Shown here piece after piece: positions 24,336 through 34,100 of a stretch of DNA of 64,000 nucleotides (positions within the stretch are counted from its first letter, which is position 1; the number at the start of each line of letters is the position of its first letter). This DNA comes from Anaerolineales bacterium. GTDB taxonomy: Bacteria > Chloroflexota > Anaerolineae > 4572-78 > J111. The notes below the pieces were generated by a model. The model saw only the letters and a program-made list of their open reading frames with translations. It searched no databases and was not told the DNA's origin. Where the stretch lies: NCBI GenBank assembly GCA_015075185.1, contig JABTUW010000001.1, forward strand, positions 744,001 to 808,000, in the 5' to 3' direction. The position numbers were made by a program, and so were the translations under genes.

Positions 24336-26513
24336 TCAGGGTGAAGGCAACAGCGGTAGATTCATCGGCAGCAGGATGGTGAAGGTCGTCCCCTCATGGG
24401 GACGGCTTTCAACCGTGATCTCGCCGTGCTGTTGTTCCAAAAACGTTTTGACCCACCACAGGCCAAAGCCCAAACCCTGAGGCTGGGTCGTGAAAAACAT
24501 ATCAAATACCCGGTCCAGATTCTCTGCCGCAATCCCCGACCCGCTGTCTGTCACCTGGATGGCAATTTTATCGCCCACCTTGAACGACGCCACTCGCAGC
24601 AGGCCCCCCGGCTCGGCCATCACCCGCAGCGCATTGGTAATCAGCTCAATCAGGGCGTCAACCAGCAGATCGCTGGTATCAACGGGCGGCAAATCGGGAT
24701 CGAGATGGCAAACCACTTTGATATTCTTGGGAATTTCAACCAGCGACAGCGCCCGGTTGATCAGCTCGTTGACATTATGGGCTTTGGCCGGGTGCTGGCG
24801 GAATCGGCGCAGCAGCGCCACTGCCAGGTCAACCGTGTAGAGGGTGTTGCGTTCAATGCGCTCTAAATTTTCATCTACCTCTTTTCTCAATTCAGGAGAG
24901 AGCTTGACCGGCTGCAGCAGCTCTCGTAGATGCTGGACGGCAATCGGCACCAGGGTGGTGGTATTATTGATCCGGTGAGCCAGGCTGCCGGCGGCTTTGC
25001 CCAGCACCGTCCAGCGTTCGGCGGCGATGCGCTGCTCCTGCGCCCACTGCAAGGCTTGATTCGCTTTCTGCAACTCGCTATACTGGCGAGCATTTTGAAG
25101 CGCGCTGGCCGCCGAGGCGGCTACCAGCAGCAAGAGCTGCAAATCACCCTCATCAAAATTGCCCTCTTTTTTGTTCAGCAGCTCCATCACACCGACCACT
25201 TCCCCCTCCGCGATGAGCGGGACAGCCATAATTTTTTTGGTTTTGAAGCCGGTTAACCGGTCGGCGGCGGGCGACCAGCCGGGGTCACTCTGGACGTTGT
25301 TAACCACATGGGGCAGACCCGTTTGGGCCACTAACCCGACAATCCCCTCACCCAGGGGCATCAAGAAATTCTTCAGGCTGGTCAACTCATTCCCCTCATC
25401 ATCATAGGCCAGTTGAAAGACCACCGCCCCACGCTCCTTATCGAGCAAAGCCAGCGAGCCGCACTCTGCTCCAAAAATCTCGGCGGTACGCTGGACCAGC
25501 AGCCGCGGTATCTGCTCCACATCCAGCGTGCTGGAAACCAAGCGGCTGACCTCGTTCACCAGTTCCAAATCGCGGCTCAGTTCGGTGGTGGCCGTGTACA
25601 GCTTGGCGTTCTGAATGGCAATCGCCGCCCAATCGGCCAGGGCTGAGAGCAACATCTGATCCTCAGCGGTAAAAGCTCGCTGCTGGAAGCGGTTATCTAC
25701 CCCCAGCACCCCAATCACGGTTGAGCCTACTTTGACCGGCACATTGACCAGGGCGTTGACTACCAACCCGGTTTTAACCTTGAGGTTATTACTCTCTTTG
25801 GAAATAATGATCGGCTCGCCCGTCTGAACCACCCGCCCGGCAATGGAATCGCTGACTTTGACCCAGAAGTTCTTGACCTCCTCACTGCCCAGGTTGGCCT
25901 CGGCCCGCAGATAGAGATTGCCGCTCCCCTCGGTCACCAACAGTAGATAACTTTCGTCGGCATTGGTCAGCGTCACCGCCGCTTTGGCCACCCGGCGCAG
26001 GACCTCCTCCAGCTCAAGCTGCGAGGTCACCGATTTACCGATTTCAAACAGGGTCTGTAACTGCTGCACCCGCGCCGTTAGTTGCTGGTTGGCCTCAACT
26101 ATTTCGGCCCGCTTGGTTAAAACCAGGTCGCTGTTCGGTAAAGGTCGCTCCAGCGCCGATTGGATCAGCGCGGCCAGCTCGGCCACCGCAACAGGCTGGT
26201 TCAGCCAGCCGACGATATTTTTATCATTGAAATTGGCCCTGGTTATTTCTCCATTAGCTCCAACCAGGATAATCGGGGTAGCCAAGTTTTGGGCGTTCAG
26301 TTCAGCCAGCACGGATGAAGCGGGCAGGTCACTTAAGTGGGCATTGAGCACAATTAAATCGGGCCGGGTTTGGTGCAGCGAATCCAGAGCCGTCCGGCCG
26401 CTGGTGTGATGGTTGACCCGCATGCTGTACTGCGTTTCCAGGCTGGTTTTCAAGGCAGTGTTTTCAGCCGGGTCAATGATTAAAATGCGAGGAGTTTTTT
26501 GCCCGCCAGTCAT
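24336..26513 (-). CDS. GAF-domain sensor histidine kinase with pseudo-receiver
   Basis: A 725-aa cytosolic protein. Residues about 8-125 form a receiver fold whose phosphate acceptor is Asn57 (L-I-V-L-N-A-H-L), so it is likely a pseudo-receiver. Two GAF domains follow (about 165-305 and 325-475), with a helix, then the H-box L-A-H-R-I-N-N (His513) and an HATPase (E-L-I-T-N-A-L-R-V, D-S-G-S-G-I, G-L-G-F-G-L-W-W-V-K). Ligands of the GAF domains are unknown; no membrane segments. Its start overlaps the rtcA stop by four bases (ATGA). The response regulator at 23655 is next on this strand. Confidence 0.92.
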   Translation of the reverse strand: MTGGQKTPRILIIDPAENTALKTSLETQYSMRVNHHTSGRTALDSLHQTRPDLIVLNAHLSDLPASSVLAELNAQNLATPIILVGANGEITRANFNDKNIVGWLNQPVAVAELAALIQSALERPLPNSDLVLTKRAEIVEANQQLTARVQQLQTLFEIGKSVTSQLELEEVLRRVAKAAVTLTNADESYLLLVTEGSGNLYLRAEANLGSEEVKNFWVKVSDSIAGRVVQTGEPIIISKESNNLKVKTGLVVNALVNVPVKVGSTVIGVLGVDNRFQQRAFTAEDQMLLSALADWAAIAIQNAKLYTATTELSRDLELVNEVSRLVSSTLDVEQIPRLLVQRTAEIFGAECGSLALLDKERGAVVFQLAYDDEGNELTSLKNFLMPLGEGIVGLVAQTGLPHVVNNVQSDPGWSPAADRLTGFKTKKIMAVPLIAEGEVVGVMELLNKKEGNFDEGDLQLLLLVAASAASALQNARQYSELQKANQALQWAQEQRIAAERWTVLGKAAGSLAHRINNTTTLVPIAVQHLRELLQPVKLSPELRKEVDENLERIERNTLYTVDLAVALLRRFRQHPAKAHNVNELINRALSLVEIPKNIKVVCHLDPDLPPVDTSDLLVDALIELITNALRVMAEPGGLLRVASFKVGDKIAIQVTDSGSGIAAENLDRVFDMFFTTQPQGLGFGLWWVKTFLEQQHGEITVESRPHEGTTFTILLPMNLPLLPSP

Positions 26514-27565
26514 AGCGCCCCTTTGTCTTTTGCCGTAAACTGAATAGTGTTTTGGCTTTGGTTTATCTTCGCCACAGGCCCAAGGAACTGTTCAACCACC
26601 CACAGATTCGTCAACGTATGCTGAGAAATTCGCTCCACTGATAGGGTAACGGACAAGCCGGCCAGCGCCAGTGGCAAAATGAGCTGATCGGCTAGGTGTT
26701 TATCCACCATGACCCTGCTGTAGTGAAAGGCGAGCAGCGCCTCTACTGCCTCTTCGGCGACCCGTTCCGACGGTTTGCCCTTTTCGCCCAGAGCGCTAAA
26801 ACCGGCCCGGCTCGACTCATAGTCGGCCACCAAAAATATTCCGGCGCCCGGCGAGACGGATTGAACCCGCTGAGGTTCGAGGGTAAAGGGCAAATCCACC
26901 TGGTCCAACAACCTGGCCGCTCGATCCCGCATGCGTTGGGCAATGTGAGCCGGCAGGCTGGAGGCCACGGCCATGCCATGAACTCGTTTCAACGCCCCGC
27001 GTGTCTCCGGGAAAGCTGAAACCGGCTCAGTCCGGCCCGGAAGCGTAGCTTTAATCTCTCCCTCGCCGGCAGGATACCAGCCCCAGGCCGATAACTCGAC
27101 TTTCGCCGCCAGGCCCAATAGCGCTATCATCGGCAAATAAACATCCCGAAGATAATGAAAAGGCGGACTCCAGGGGACGTGAGTTCCCCCCCTCGCCGTA
27201 ACTGTGCTGAGACTGGAAGCCAGGGCCAGAGGCGGCAAAACCGTCTGCAAGACCAGCGTGGCTGCTCCGGCGCTGCCACCCTCACAAGCCTCGCTCACGT
27301 CGAACTCATAAAAGCCAGGGATGGGATCACTTTGTGGCTCAAAGGTGAGGCTGGTCGAACCTAGCGTAGCGCCTGACAGCTTAGCATCGCAGATCATGGC
27401 CGCGGCCCGCACCGCCGTCAAATGTTGAGCGGCCAGGCCGGGATTTTTTCGCCCGGCGCGGATGTGGTCAATACGAATGGGTCGCTGCAGGATAGCGGCC
27501 AGGGCCAGGGAGGTGCGTAAAATTTGTCCGCCTCCCTCACCATAAGCGCCGTTGATAACGAGCAT
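26510..27565 (-). CDS. rtcA: RNA 3'-terminal phosphate cyclase
   Basis: A 351-aa protein with the RtcA signatures: N-G-A-Y-G-E-G-G-G-Q-I-L-R at the start, H-I-R-A-G-R-K-N-P-G-L, G-G-G-E-like A-R-G-G-T-H-V, and the histidine nucleophile in Q-H-T-L-T-N (His316). It converts RNA 3'-phosphates to 2',3'-cyclic ends using ATP via an RNA-AMP intermediate. In many bacteria rtcA sits with rtcB and is run by RtcR. Here neither is present; instead the gene is coupled by overlap to a histidine kinase. Length is normal for the family (about 340). Ribosome site AGAGAGG. Confidence 0.93.
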   Translation of the reverse strand: MLVINGAYGEGGGQILRTSLALAAILQRPIRIDHIRAGRKNPGLAAQHLTAVRAAAMICDAKLSGATLGSTSLTFEPQSDPIPGFYEFDVSEACEGGSAGAATLVLQTVLPPLALASSLSTVTARGGTHVPWSPPFHYLRDVYLPMIALLGLAAKVELSAWGWYPAGEGEIKATLPGRTEPVSAFPETRGALKRVHGMAVASSLPAHIAQRMRDRAARLLDQVDLPFTLEPQRVQSVSPGAGIFLVADYESSRAGFSALGEKGKPSERVAEEAVEALLAFHYSRVMVDKHLADQLILPLALAGLSVTLSVERISQHTLTNLWVVEQFLGPVAKINQSQNTIQFTAKDKGAL

Positions 27566-27737
27566 AATGCCTCTCTTGGTGATCTATCTAAAATTATACC
27601 ACAACCCCCCGGCTGAATCGAGCTATAAAGACTGTAAGCAGACAGCTTGATTTGCTAATTTTTAATACTTTAAGTAACATGACTGTCTCATTCACCAAAA
27701 GTAGCTGTGAAGGAGTAAATAGAATACACAATTAAAT

Positions 27738-28031
27738 ATGCAAAAAAAAGGGACAACTGCTAAATCTTTAAGGAAGGAGATGCGTTTCCCTGTGAATTTA
27801 ACATCACAAAGGCATTTTATTATTGAGAAATTGGTTAACCTTGCTGGCTGGCTAAGCCAGGGAAAATGGCAAATTGTATCTTCCCAAACAGTAGATGCGC
27901 TCCACGTTGAGATCTACCAGCTCGAAAGAACTCTAGCGAATGCCCCGACTCGCCCCACCCGCACGGTGCGAAATTCCAAGCCCTTAGAGCCAGTTACCGA
28001 ACAACAAAAAATTGTGGACCTAGCCGGATAG
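27738..28031 (+). CDS. small basic hypothetical protein
   Basis: A 97-aa frame, basic, with a helical centre (I-I-E-K-L-V-N-L-A-G-W-L) and a Pro/Thr-rich segment. AAGGAAGG lies inside the frame just before codon 17 (ATG), so the true start may be 27786, but spacing is tight. A terminator follows at 28080, which supports a transcription unit. No family recognised. Confidence 0.45.
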   Translation: MQKKGTTAKSLRKEMRFPVNLTSQRHFIIEKLVNLAGWLSQGKWQIVSSQTVDALHVEIYQLERTLANAPTRPTRTVRNSKPLEPVTEQQKIVDLAG

Positions 28032-28079
28032 TCTCACAGGTCCGGCGAAATTTTGCTGCGTGTTCTAACAAATAAAAAC

Positions 28080-28108
28080 AAATCCCGTCTCGATTTGAGG
28101 CGGGATTT
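28080..28108. terminator. hairpin terminator
   Basis: AAATCCCGTCTC pairs with GAGGCGGGATTT (one G-T pair) around a 5-nt loop, followed by TTTG. It ends the small plus-strand gene. Confidence 0.8.
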
Positions 28109-28134
28109 TTGTTAGGTAGCCATGATTGCTCAGC

Positions 28135-28236
28135 CATGTCATTTCGACCGAAGTACCCATAGGGCATAAAGGAGAAATCCCTCATGCCTATATATCGCTT
28201 TAGGGATTTTTCGGCCTACGGCCTCGAAATGACATG
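28135..28236. repeat. 102-bp palindromic repeat
   Basis: CATGTCATTTCGA at 28135-28147 pairs with TCGAAATGACATG at 28224-28236. Inside, AAATCCCT and AGGGATTT (28175-28182, 28202-28209) make a second hairpin. Words such as GTCATTTCGACCGAAG occur as dispersed repeats in many bacterial genomes, so this is likely a REP/MITE-like copy. Confidence 0.7.
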
Positions 28237-28271
28237 GGAGCTGAGTAGTAGCAGGTAGCCTAAATTACCCC

Positions 28272-29000
28272 TTAGTGCCCCGAGGCAATCGTGTATCCCC
28301 GGCGAGGAATGGTGATGATAAACTCAGGATTGCTCGGGTCAGACTCGATTTTGTTACGCAAATTTTTGATATGCATGCGCACCAGGTCGGGGCTGCCGCT
28401 CTCCGACGGATAATCCCAGACTTCTTGCAGGAGACGGTCGCTGGTAAAAACTTCATCGGGATGCATCATTAAATGGTAGAGCAGGTCGAATTCAACCGGA
28501 GTTAACTTGACCTGTTTTTTATTGGTGGTGACTTGATAGCTGTTTCGATCCAGGGTTAAATCTTTAACCTTCAGCATCTGGATAGGGGGTTTGGGGATGA
28601 CTTGGCTGGCCCGCCGCAGAATAGCGGTAATCCGAAGCTGCAACTCTTCCAGGTTAAAAGGTTTGGTCAAATAGTCATCCGCGCCAGCTCGAAACCCGGC
28701 CACACGGTCTTCGGGGCGGCCCAGAGCGGTGAGGAACAGGATAGGCACGTTGGCCAGAGCGGGATCAACGCGCAGCTCCCGACAAGTTTCCAATCCATCC
28801 ATCCCCGGCATGACCACGTCGAGCACGATCAAGTCCGGGCGATGGCGCCGTGCTTCTTTAATAGCTTCGATGCCACTGTAAACCACATATACTTGATAAT
28901 GCTTGCGCAGGGAGGCCTCAATGGACTTCGCCACTTCGATGTCGTCATCTACCACCAGGACCCGGTGCGTAGCTCCCCCGTCCTGAGAAGACACAGCCAT
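28272..29000 (-). CDS. OmpR/PhoB-family response regulator
   Basis: A 242-aa two-domain regulator: receiver with D18-D20, acceptor Asp61 (L-I-V-L-D-V-V-M-P-G-M-D-G), F-L-T-A and Y-L-T-K-P-F; then a winged helix from about 140 with L-T-P-V-E-F-D-L-L, D-R-L-L-Q-E-V-W and R-R-G-Y-T-I. All key residues are present. No kinase gene is adjacent, so it is an orphan, unless partnered with the GAF kinase 2 kb away. Promoter elements on the minus strand lie at 29047-29075. Confidence 0.93.
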   Translation of the reverse strand: MAVSSQDGGATHRVLVVDDDIEVAKSIEASLRKHYQVYVVYSGIEAIKEARRHRPDLIVLDVVMPGMDGLETCRELRVDPALANVPILFLTALGRPEDRVAGFRAGADDYLTKPFNLEELQLRITAILRRASQVIPKPPIQMLKVKDLTLDRNSYQVTTNKKQVKLTPVEFDLLYHLMMHPDEVFTSDRLLQEVWDYPSESGSPDLVRMHIKNLRNKIESDPSNPEFIITIPRRGYTIASGH

Positions 29001-29320
29001 AGTCTCTTTTCCTGATTTAACACAATTCTAACATAAAGATGTTATCATTATAGCATAAGGCCAGTTTTGGGACAATCATCTGAAATGCAAGTCAAATTTA
29101 ACTTGTCTTTAATTTAGTAATGGTAGCATGAGACGCAATTAATCGGAAACCGGCATATTTAGCAGGACTAAATTTTAGTCAAGCGAAGAACATTAAAATT
29201 AACAAAAAGACAAGACCGCAGGTAAGAATTGGCAGGTTACAGCGTCTAAAGAAGTCAAAGGTTAAGTGGGTTGTCATCGTATAAGATAGAGTAAAGGCCA
29301 GAAAGTACAGGAACACGTTT
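29001..29320. other. 320-bp divergent promoter region
   Basis: This gap lies between the minus-strand regulator and the plus-strand Lon-domain gene. It holds a minus-strand promoter (29047-29075) and a near-palindrome GACTAAATTTTAGTC at 29166-29180 that could bind a dimeric regulator. Nothing else is recognised. Confidence 0.5.
29047..29075 (-). promoter_or_regulatory. sigma-70 promoter for the OmpR-type regulator
   Basis: On the minus strand TTGTCC (29075-29070) and TATAAT (29052-29047) are separated by 17 bp, about 46 bp upstream of the start codon. Confidence 0.6.
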
Positions 29321-30025
29321 ATGTTAGAGCATAACACCACTATTCCGTTGTTTCCGTTGAATGTGGTGCTGTTTCCGGGGATGATGTTACCACTGCACAT
29401 CTTTGAAGATCGCTATAAGGTCATGGTCAAAGAATGTCTGGCGACGAGCCAACCTTTTGGGGTAGTCCTGGCTCGGAGTAAGCAGGCTCAAGCGCCCAAC
29501 GTGGCTAACCTTTATTCTGACGATCTTTATGAAGTTGGAACGACAGCGCGCATCACGGCGGTGGAAAATCTTAAAGAAGGCCGGATGAATTTGATCACGG
29601 TGGGACAAGAACGCTTTGTTATCAAGGACGTTTATCCCAGCAGCTACGATTTTCTCATGGGACGAGTGGATCCGTTTCCCTTGCAGGATGACGATGACTC
29701 GCAACGGGTGACGCTCCTGGTGCACAAACTTCGGCCAATGGTCAGGCAGTACATCAATCACCTGGCCGACGCCTCGGGTGAGGACCTCTCTAACGCCACC
29801 TTACCCAGCGATCCAACGGCTCTGGCCTTTTTGGCCGGCACGGCCATCCAGGGTCCGCTGAGTGATAAACAGAAACTTCTGTCAGCCAAGTCGCTGCGGA
29901 CGTTAATAGCCAGCACGGTCAGCATGCTGGATAAGGAAGACCAAATTCTGGTTTATATGTTGGAAGCCTATTCGGCTCACCAACGCGTTGAACGATTACC
30001 TTTTGTAGATTACTCCTTAAACTAA
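29321..30025 (+). CDS. Lon N-terminal (LON substrate-binding) domain protein
   Basis: A 234-aa stand-alone LON domain: I-P-L-F-P-L-N-V-V-L-F-P-G, L-P-L-H-I-F-E-D-R-Y-K, G-T-T-A-R-I, and later L-R-P-M-V-R-Q and L-A-F-L-A-G. No ATPase or protease part follows, so it is not Lon itself. Such proteins are thought to present substrates or act as adaptors; the role is not settled. It is followed 165 bp later by the sigma factor gene on the same strand. Confidence 0.88.
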   Translation: MLEHNTTIPLFPLNVVLFPGMMLPLHIFEDRYKVMVKECLATSQPFGVVLARSKQAQAPNVANLYSDDLYEVGTTARITAVENLKEGRMNLITVGQERFVIKDVYPSSYDFLMGRVDPFPLQDDDDSQRVTLLVHKLRPMVRQYINHLADASGEDLSNATLPSDPTALAFLAGTAIQGPLSDKQKLLSAKSLRTLIASTVSMLDKEDQILVYMLEAYSAHQRVERLPFVDYSLN

Positions 30026-30189
30026 CAAAGCTGAACGCTTCGACCCGTCAATCGGCTCTGTTACCCCCTTACCTTCTACAAAAGATAAACAACTGGCTGG
30101 CAGCACCACGAGGGCGTGTTTTGTTGCTACACGGAGTAGTTTAAAAAACGAGCCGGAATGAAAAATTTTTAGAGACGAGGTGAAGAGTT

Positions 30190-31113
30190 ATGGCAACAAC
30201 TTGGGCTCCCGAAGAAGCGTTGTTTAGGTTAAGCATTGCCGATCTTGCGGCTACCGCTCCTGTAGCGCCTGCTGAAGAGAAACGTCTCATTAAGCTGATG
30301 CTGGAAGGTAAAAAGGCAGCCAAGCGACTGGCTAAGGACCAGGACTTGGACGAAGAGTTACACCGACAGCTTAAGGCAAAGGCGGATGAGGGGCAGGCGG
30401 CTCGCCGGACGTTGATTCAATCGAATGGCCGTTTGGTCATCAGTATTGCTAACAAATATACCGGGCATGGGCTGAGCCTGGCCGAATTATCCCAAGAAGG
30501 GGTGTTGGGCCTGATCAGGGCCATTGACAAATTTGATGTCACTAAAGGGGTGCGTTTAAGCACTTACGCCAGCTACTGGATTCGCCAGAGTGTGAGCCGG
30601 GCTGTGGCCGTGCAAACACGTGTTATCCGCTTGCCTGTCCACAAAGTAGATCACCTGGGAAAAATCAAAAAAGCTATGGGTCAACTGACCCAGCAGTTAG
30701 GCCGCGTGCCCGAATTAGAAGAAATCGCGGCCCACACCGGCGATGCCCCGGAACAAATCCATGAGTTGCTTCAAGACGGGCAGGAGACCCTCAGCTTGGA
30801 GGAGCCTGTCGGCGATGATGGGGCAACCCTGGCCGACTTTGTGGAAAATGATTTGACTCAGGCCCTGGAAGATCAGGTAGATTCCACCCTGTTGGAGAGT
30901 GAGATCCGCCGCGCTCTGGCCGGATTGACCGCCCGCGAGAGCCGCATCGTCGAACTGCGCTATGGCCTGCGTGATGGTCAGCCCTTAACCTTGCAGGATG
31001 TGGCTGAACGCTTTGGCTTGACCCGCGAGCGCATTCGCCAGATTGAAAAAGAAGCCCTGGCCAAGCTGCGCCGTCCTGACCAAGCCGGACGATTGATTGG
31101 CTTTGTTAACTAA
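30190..31113 (+). CDS. sigma-70 family RNA polymerase sigma factor (group 2-like)
   Basis: A 307-aa sigma factor. After a short region 1.2-like start come region 2 (L-I-Q-S-N-G-R-L-V-I-S-I-A-N-K-Y, S-Q-E-G-V-L-G-L-I-R-A-I-D-K-F, S-T-Y-A-S-Y-W-I-R-Q-S), region 3 and region 4 with the HTH L-T-L-Q-D-V-A-E-R-F-G-L-T-R-E-R-I-R-Q-I. It lacks the long region 1.1 of the main sigma factor, so it is probably a secondary RpoD-like factor. GAGGTG precedes the ATG. The terminator at 31131 ends the unit. Confidence 0.92.
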   Translation: MATTWAPEEALFRLSIADLAATAPVAPAEEKRLIKLMLEGKKAAKRLAKDQDLDEELHRQLKAKADEGQAARRTLIQSNGRLVISIANKYTGHGLSLAELSQEGVLGLIRAIDKFDVTKGVRLSTYASYWIRQSVSRAVAVQTRVIRLPVHKVDHLGKIKKAMGQLTQQLGRVPELEEIAAHTGDAPEQIHELLQDGQETLSLEEPVGDDGATLADFVENDLTQALEDQVDSTLLESEIRRALAGLTARESRIVELRYGLRDGQPLTLQDVAERFGLTRERIRQIEKEALAKLRRPDQAGRLIGFVN

Positions 31114-31130
31114 ATCAACGCAACAAAATT

Positions 31131-31166
31131 AAAAACCTCCAGCCGAGTTAAAGGCCGGAGGTTTTT
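31131..31166. terminator. terminator shared by sigma gene and cyclase gene, overlapping coding end
   Basis: AAAAACCTCC pairs with GGAGGTTTTTT around a GCC-rich inner stem. The stem lies over the last codons and stop of the opposing cyclase gene (stop 31148-31150), so both genes use the same hairpin. Confidence 0.8.
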
Positions 31167-34100
31167 TGATTCTCAACCGCCATTAACTCTCGTATGGTTC
31201 TATTTTCGGGAATGTTGTTGAGATAGGCCTGCTCCAACGCCGGATCATTAATTTGAGCGGCCTGAGCCATAATATAGGCATATCCTTGCCTTAAGATTTC
31301 ATGGGCTTGCTCAAATCTTTGATGAGCCTGCTCAATCTGAAAGCAGGTGAGGTATACCACGGCTGGGTGTTCGATGCCCTGTATCCCTTGATTGGTTATG
31401 GAACTCCAGGCATGGCGAGCGCATGTCTCGGCCAGGGTCAAATCATTTGCCGCCAGAGCAGCTCGTCCCAAATGAGCGATATCCTCCGTCATTTTTGCTT
31501 CTTGTTGTAACTCCCGCTGGATTCTGAGAACCTCTTCAAAATATTTTTTAGCCTGCCGTGGTTCACCCTGCTCATGTAGGGTCCAGCCATAGTAGGTCAG
31601 AGCAGTGCCCAAGGCCCATAAATCATTTATTTCTCTCAAAAGAGTCAGGGCTTCATCCAGAAGAGTCAAGGCTGTTTCATACTCTCCTAAGCGGGTATAC
31701 AGAAACCCCAATTGATAAAGGGTGTATACCTCCGCCCGCCGGTCACCTGTAGCCTGGGTAATAGCCAGAGCTTCCTGAAAAAGTTGCAGAGCCGCTGGGT
31801 AATTACCCAGCGTCCGCTGAACCTTGCCCAGGCCACGCCGGGTTAGAGCTTCACCGGCCCGATCGCCAATCGTTCGGTGAAGCGTGAGCGACCGATCATA
31901 ACATTTTTGGGCCTCTATAGGCTGGCCCATATCGTAGTAGACCCGCCCCAATTGGCTCAACCCGCTGCCTAGCCCCACTTGATCGCCCAGCACCTGCCAC
32001 AACTCGGTAGCCTCTTTGAAGAAATAAAGGGCTACCTCGTAATCAGCCTGATAATGGGCCACCAGGCCCAGATTCTTCATGCAGTCAGCCTGAGCGTTTT
32101 TATCTTGATATTTCTGAGCAATACCTAACGCGCGCTGCAAATAATCGTGAGCCGTTTCATACTCCCCCCGTAGATAGAGCAGCTTGCCCCAGTGGCTGTA
32201 GCCTTCGCCGACAAGTTTCTCATCGCCGGCTTTTTGGGCCAACTGCACCGCCCGCTCGACCATTTCCAAACCGGAGTCGTAATCGCCGCTCGTCTCGTAT
32301 AAGCTGGCCCACTGTTTCGCCGCCAGAGCGCGGCGGTAATCGTCGTTGAGGGCCTCTGCCATGATGCCCAGCGTACCCAGGTCTTCCAGGGCCTCTTCGC
32401 GCTGCCCAATCAAATTATACAATTTGACTCGCTCCATCAAGATATCCCAGTAATCTACCGAGACCATTCCGTAGCCATTTCCCGTCGAGGAGCGATTATG
32501 GAGGTAGGTCAAGATTTCCGTGTAATGGTCAATGGCGGCATGATTAGCATACTCGCGGCGAGCCTTGTCACCGGCAATCTTCAGATAATAAAGCGCCTTC
32601 TCCGCATCGTCGCTGCGGCTGTAATGAAAAGCCAGTTGCTCTACTTCGTCGGGTACCAGGTTTTCCAGGGCTGTCCCCACCGCCCGGTGCAACTGCCTGC
32701 GCTGGGCCAGCAGCAAACCTTCGTACACCACTTCCTGGGTAATGACGTTACGAAAAATGTACTCCCATTTGGGCGCCGGCACTTCCAGGCGAATCAGCTT
32801 TTCACTTTCCAGGTCTTCTAGCTGTGAGGACAGCCAGAATTGGGCCTGTTGCAGGGGGTGGATGGCTGATAACAGCGAGCGTTGAAAACTGGGGCCAATC
32901 ACCGAGGCAATTTTCAAGGTGAGTTTTTCGGCTTCCGAGAGGCGGTCAATCCGCGTCAGAATAACATCCTGCACGGTATCGGGTAAATTGAGCGTTTGTG
33001 ACAGTTCGAGCAGTTGATCGGCCTGGCTGTCGGCCACATTGAGGAGAGCGCCGGTAATCTCCTGGATAAAAAATGGATTACCCTGTCCCCGGCTCAATAA
33101 AATATCTACCATACCCGGGGGCAGTTTTTTATTGCCCAGTAAAATCTCGACCAGTTTCAGACTTTCGTCGGTCGAGAACGGTTCCAGATGAAGCTTGTGC
33201 ACATAGGGCAAGAGGTTGAGGTCGTCCAACGGGGTCATATCCTCGGCAGGCATGGGCCGGTGCGACAGTACCAACAACAGCGATGAACCAGCCAGGGTTT
33301 TGGTCAGATACGCTGCCAACAGGAGAGACAGCTCATCGGCCCACTGAATATCTTCCAACAGAATCAAGAGGGCATGGCGTTTGGCTTTGCGACGGAGCAG
33401 CGCTTCAATCAAGGCAAAGGTATTATTACGACGTAGTTGGCCGGAGATGCTTTGGGTGAAGCTGTTTTCCGGCGCTTCCAGGCCCAGCACGTCTGCCAGC
33501 AGCGGCAAGCGTGCCGCCCAATAGCCAGGCTGGCCCGGAGGGTCCTCCAAATCAGCCACAGTTGTAGCCAGGCGAGCCAGTTGCCGGGCTGGGGTCAGGG
33601 TGGGGGTCAAGTCGCACAGTGCAGCGATAACCTCACGCCAGGCCTGGTAGGGAGTTTGCCGGCCATAACTGATACACTTGCTGCCATAGCCAATACCGCC
33701 CTCCATAATCCATTCTCGCACCAACTCTGATACCAACCGGCTTTTGCCCAGGCCCAACTCGCCCTCAAGGAACAGCAGGTGAAGTTGACCCTGGCGGGCT
33801 TCGGCGGCAATACGCCGCATTTCTGCCAGTTCGGCCTGGCGGTTAATCAGGGGATCCTCGCGCAGTAAGTAGCGTATGATAAATTCGTCTTGCGCGCCCT
33901 GCTCACCCTGTACCCGATAGGCGGCCAGGGTTTCAGTTTTACCTTTCAGAGCGATTTTTCCCAGGCTTTCAAAAACAAAGTGCGAACCAACTCGCTCTTT
34001 GACCCGTTGGCTCACCAGGATCGTGCCTGCTTTGCCATACTGCATCAGCCGCGCTGCCAGGTTGACCGTATCGCCGATGACGGTATATTCTTGCCGGCTG

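Noticed and set aside
29179..29400. 73-codon minus-strand hydrophobic frame over the Lon-domain gene start
   Set aside because: It overlaps the N-terminus of a clear family gene on the other strand and has no ribosome site.
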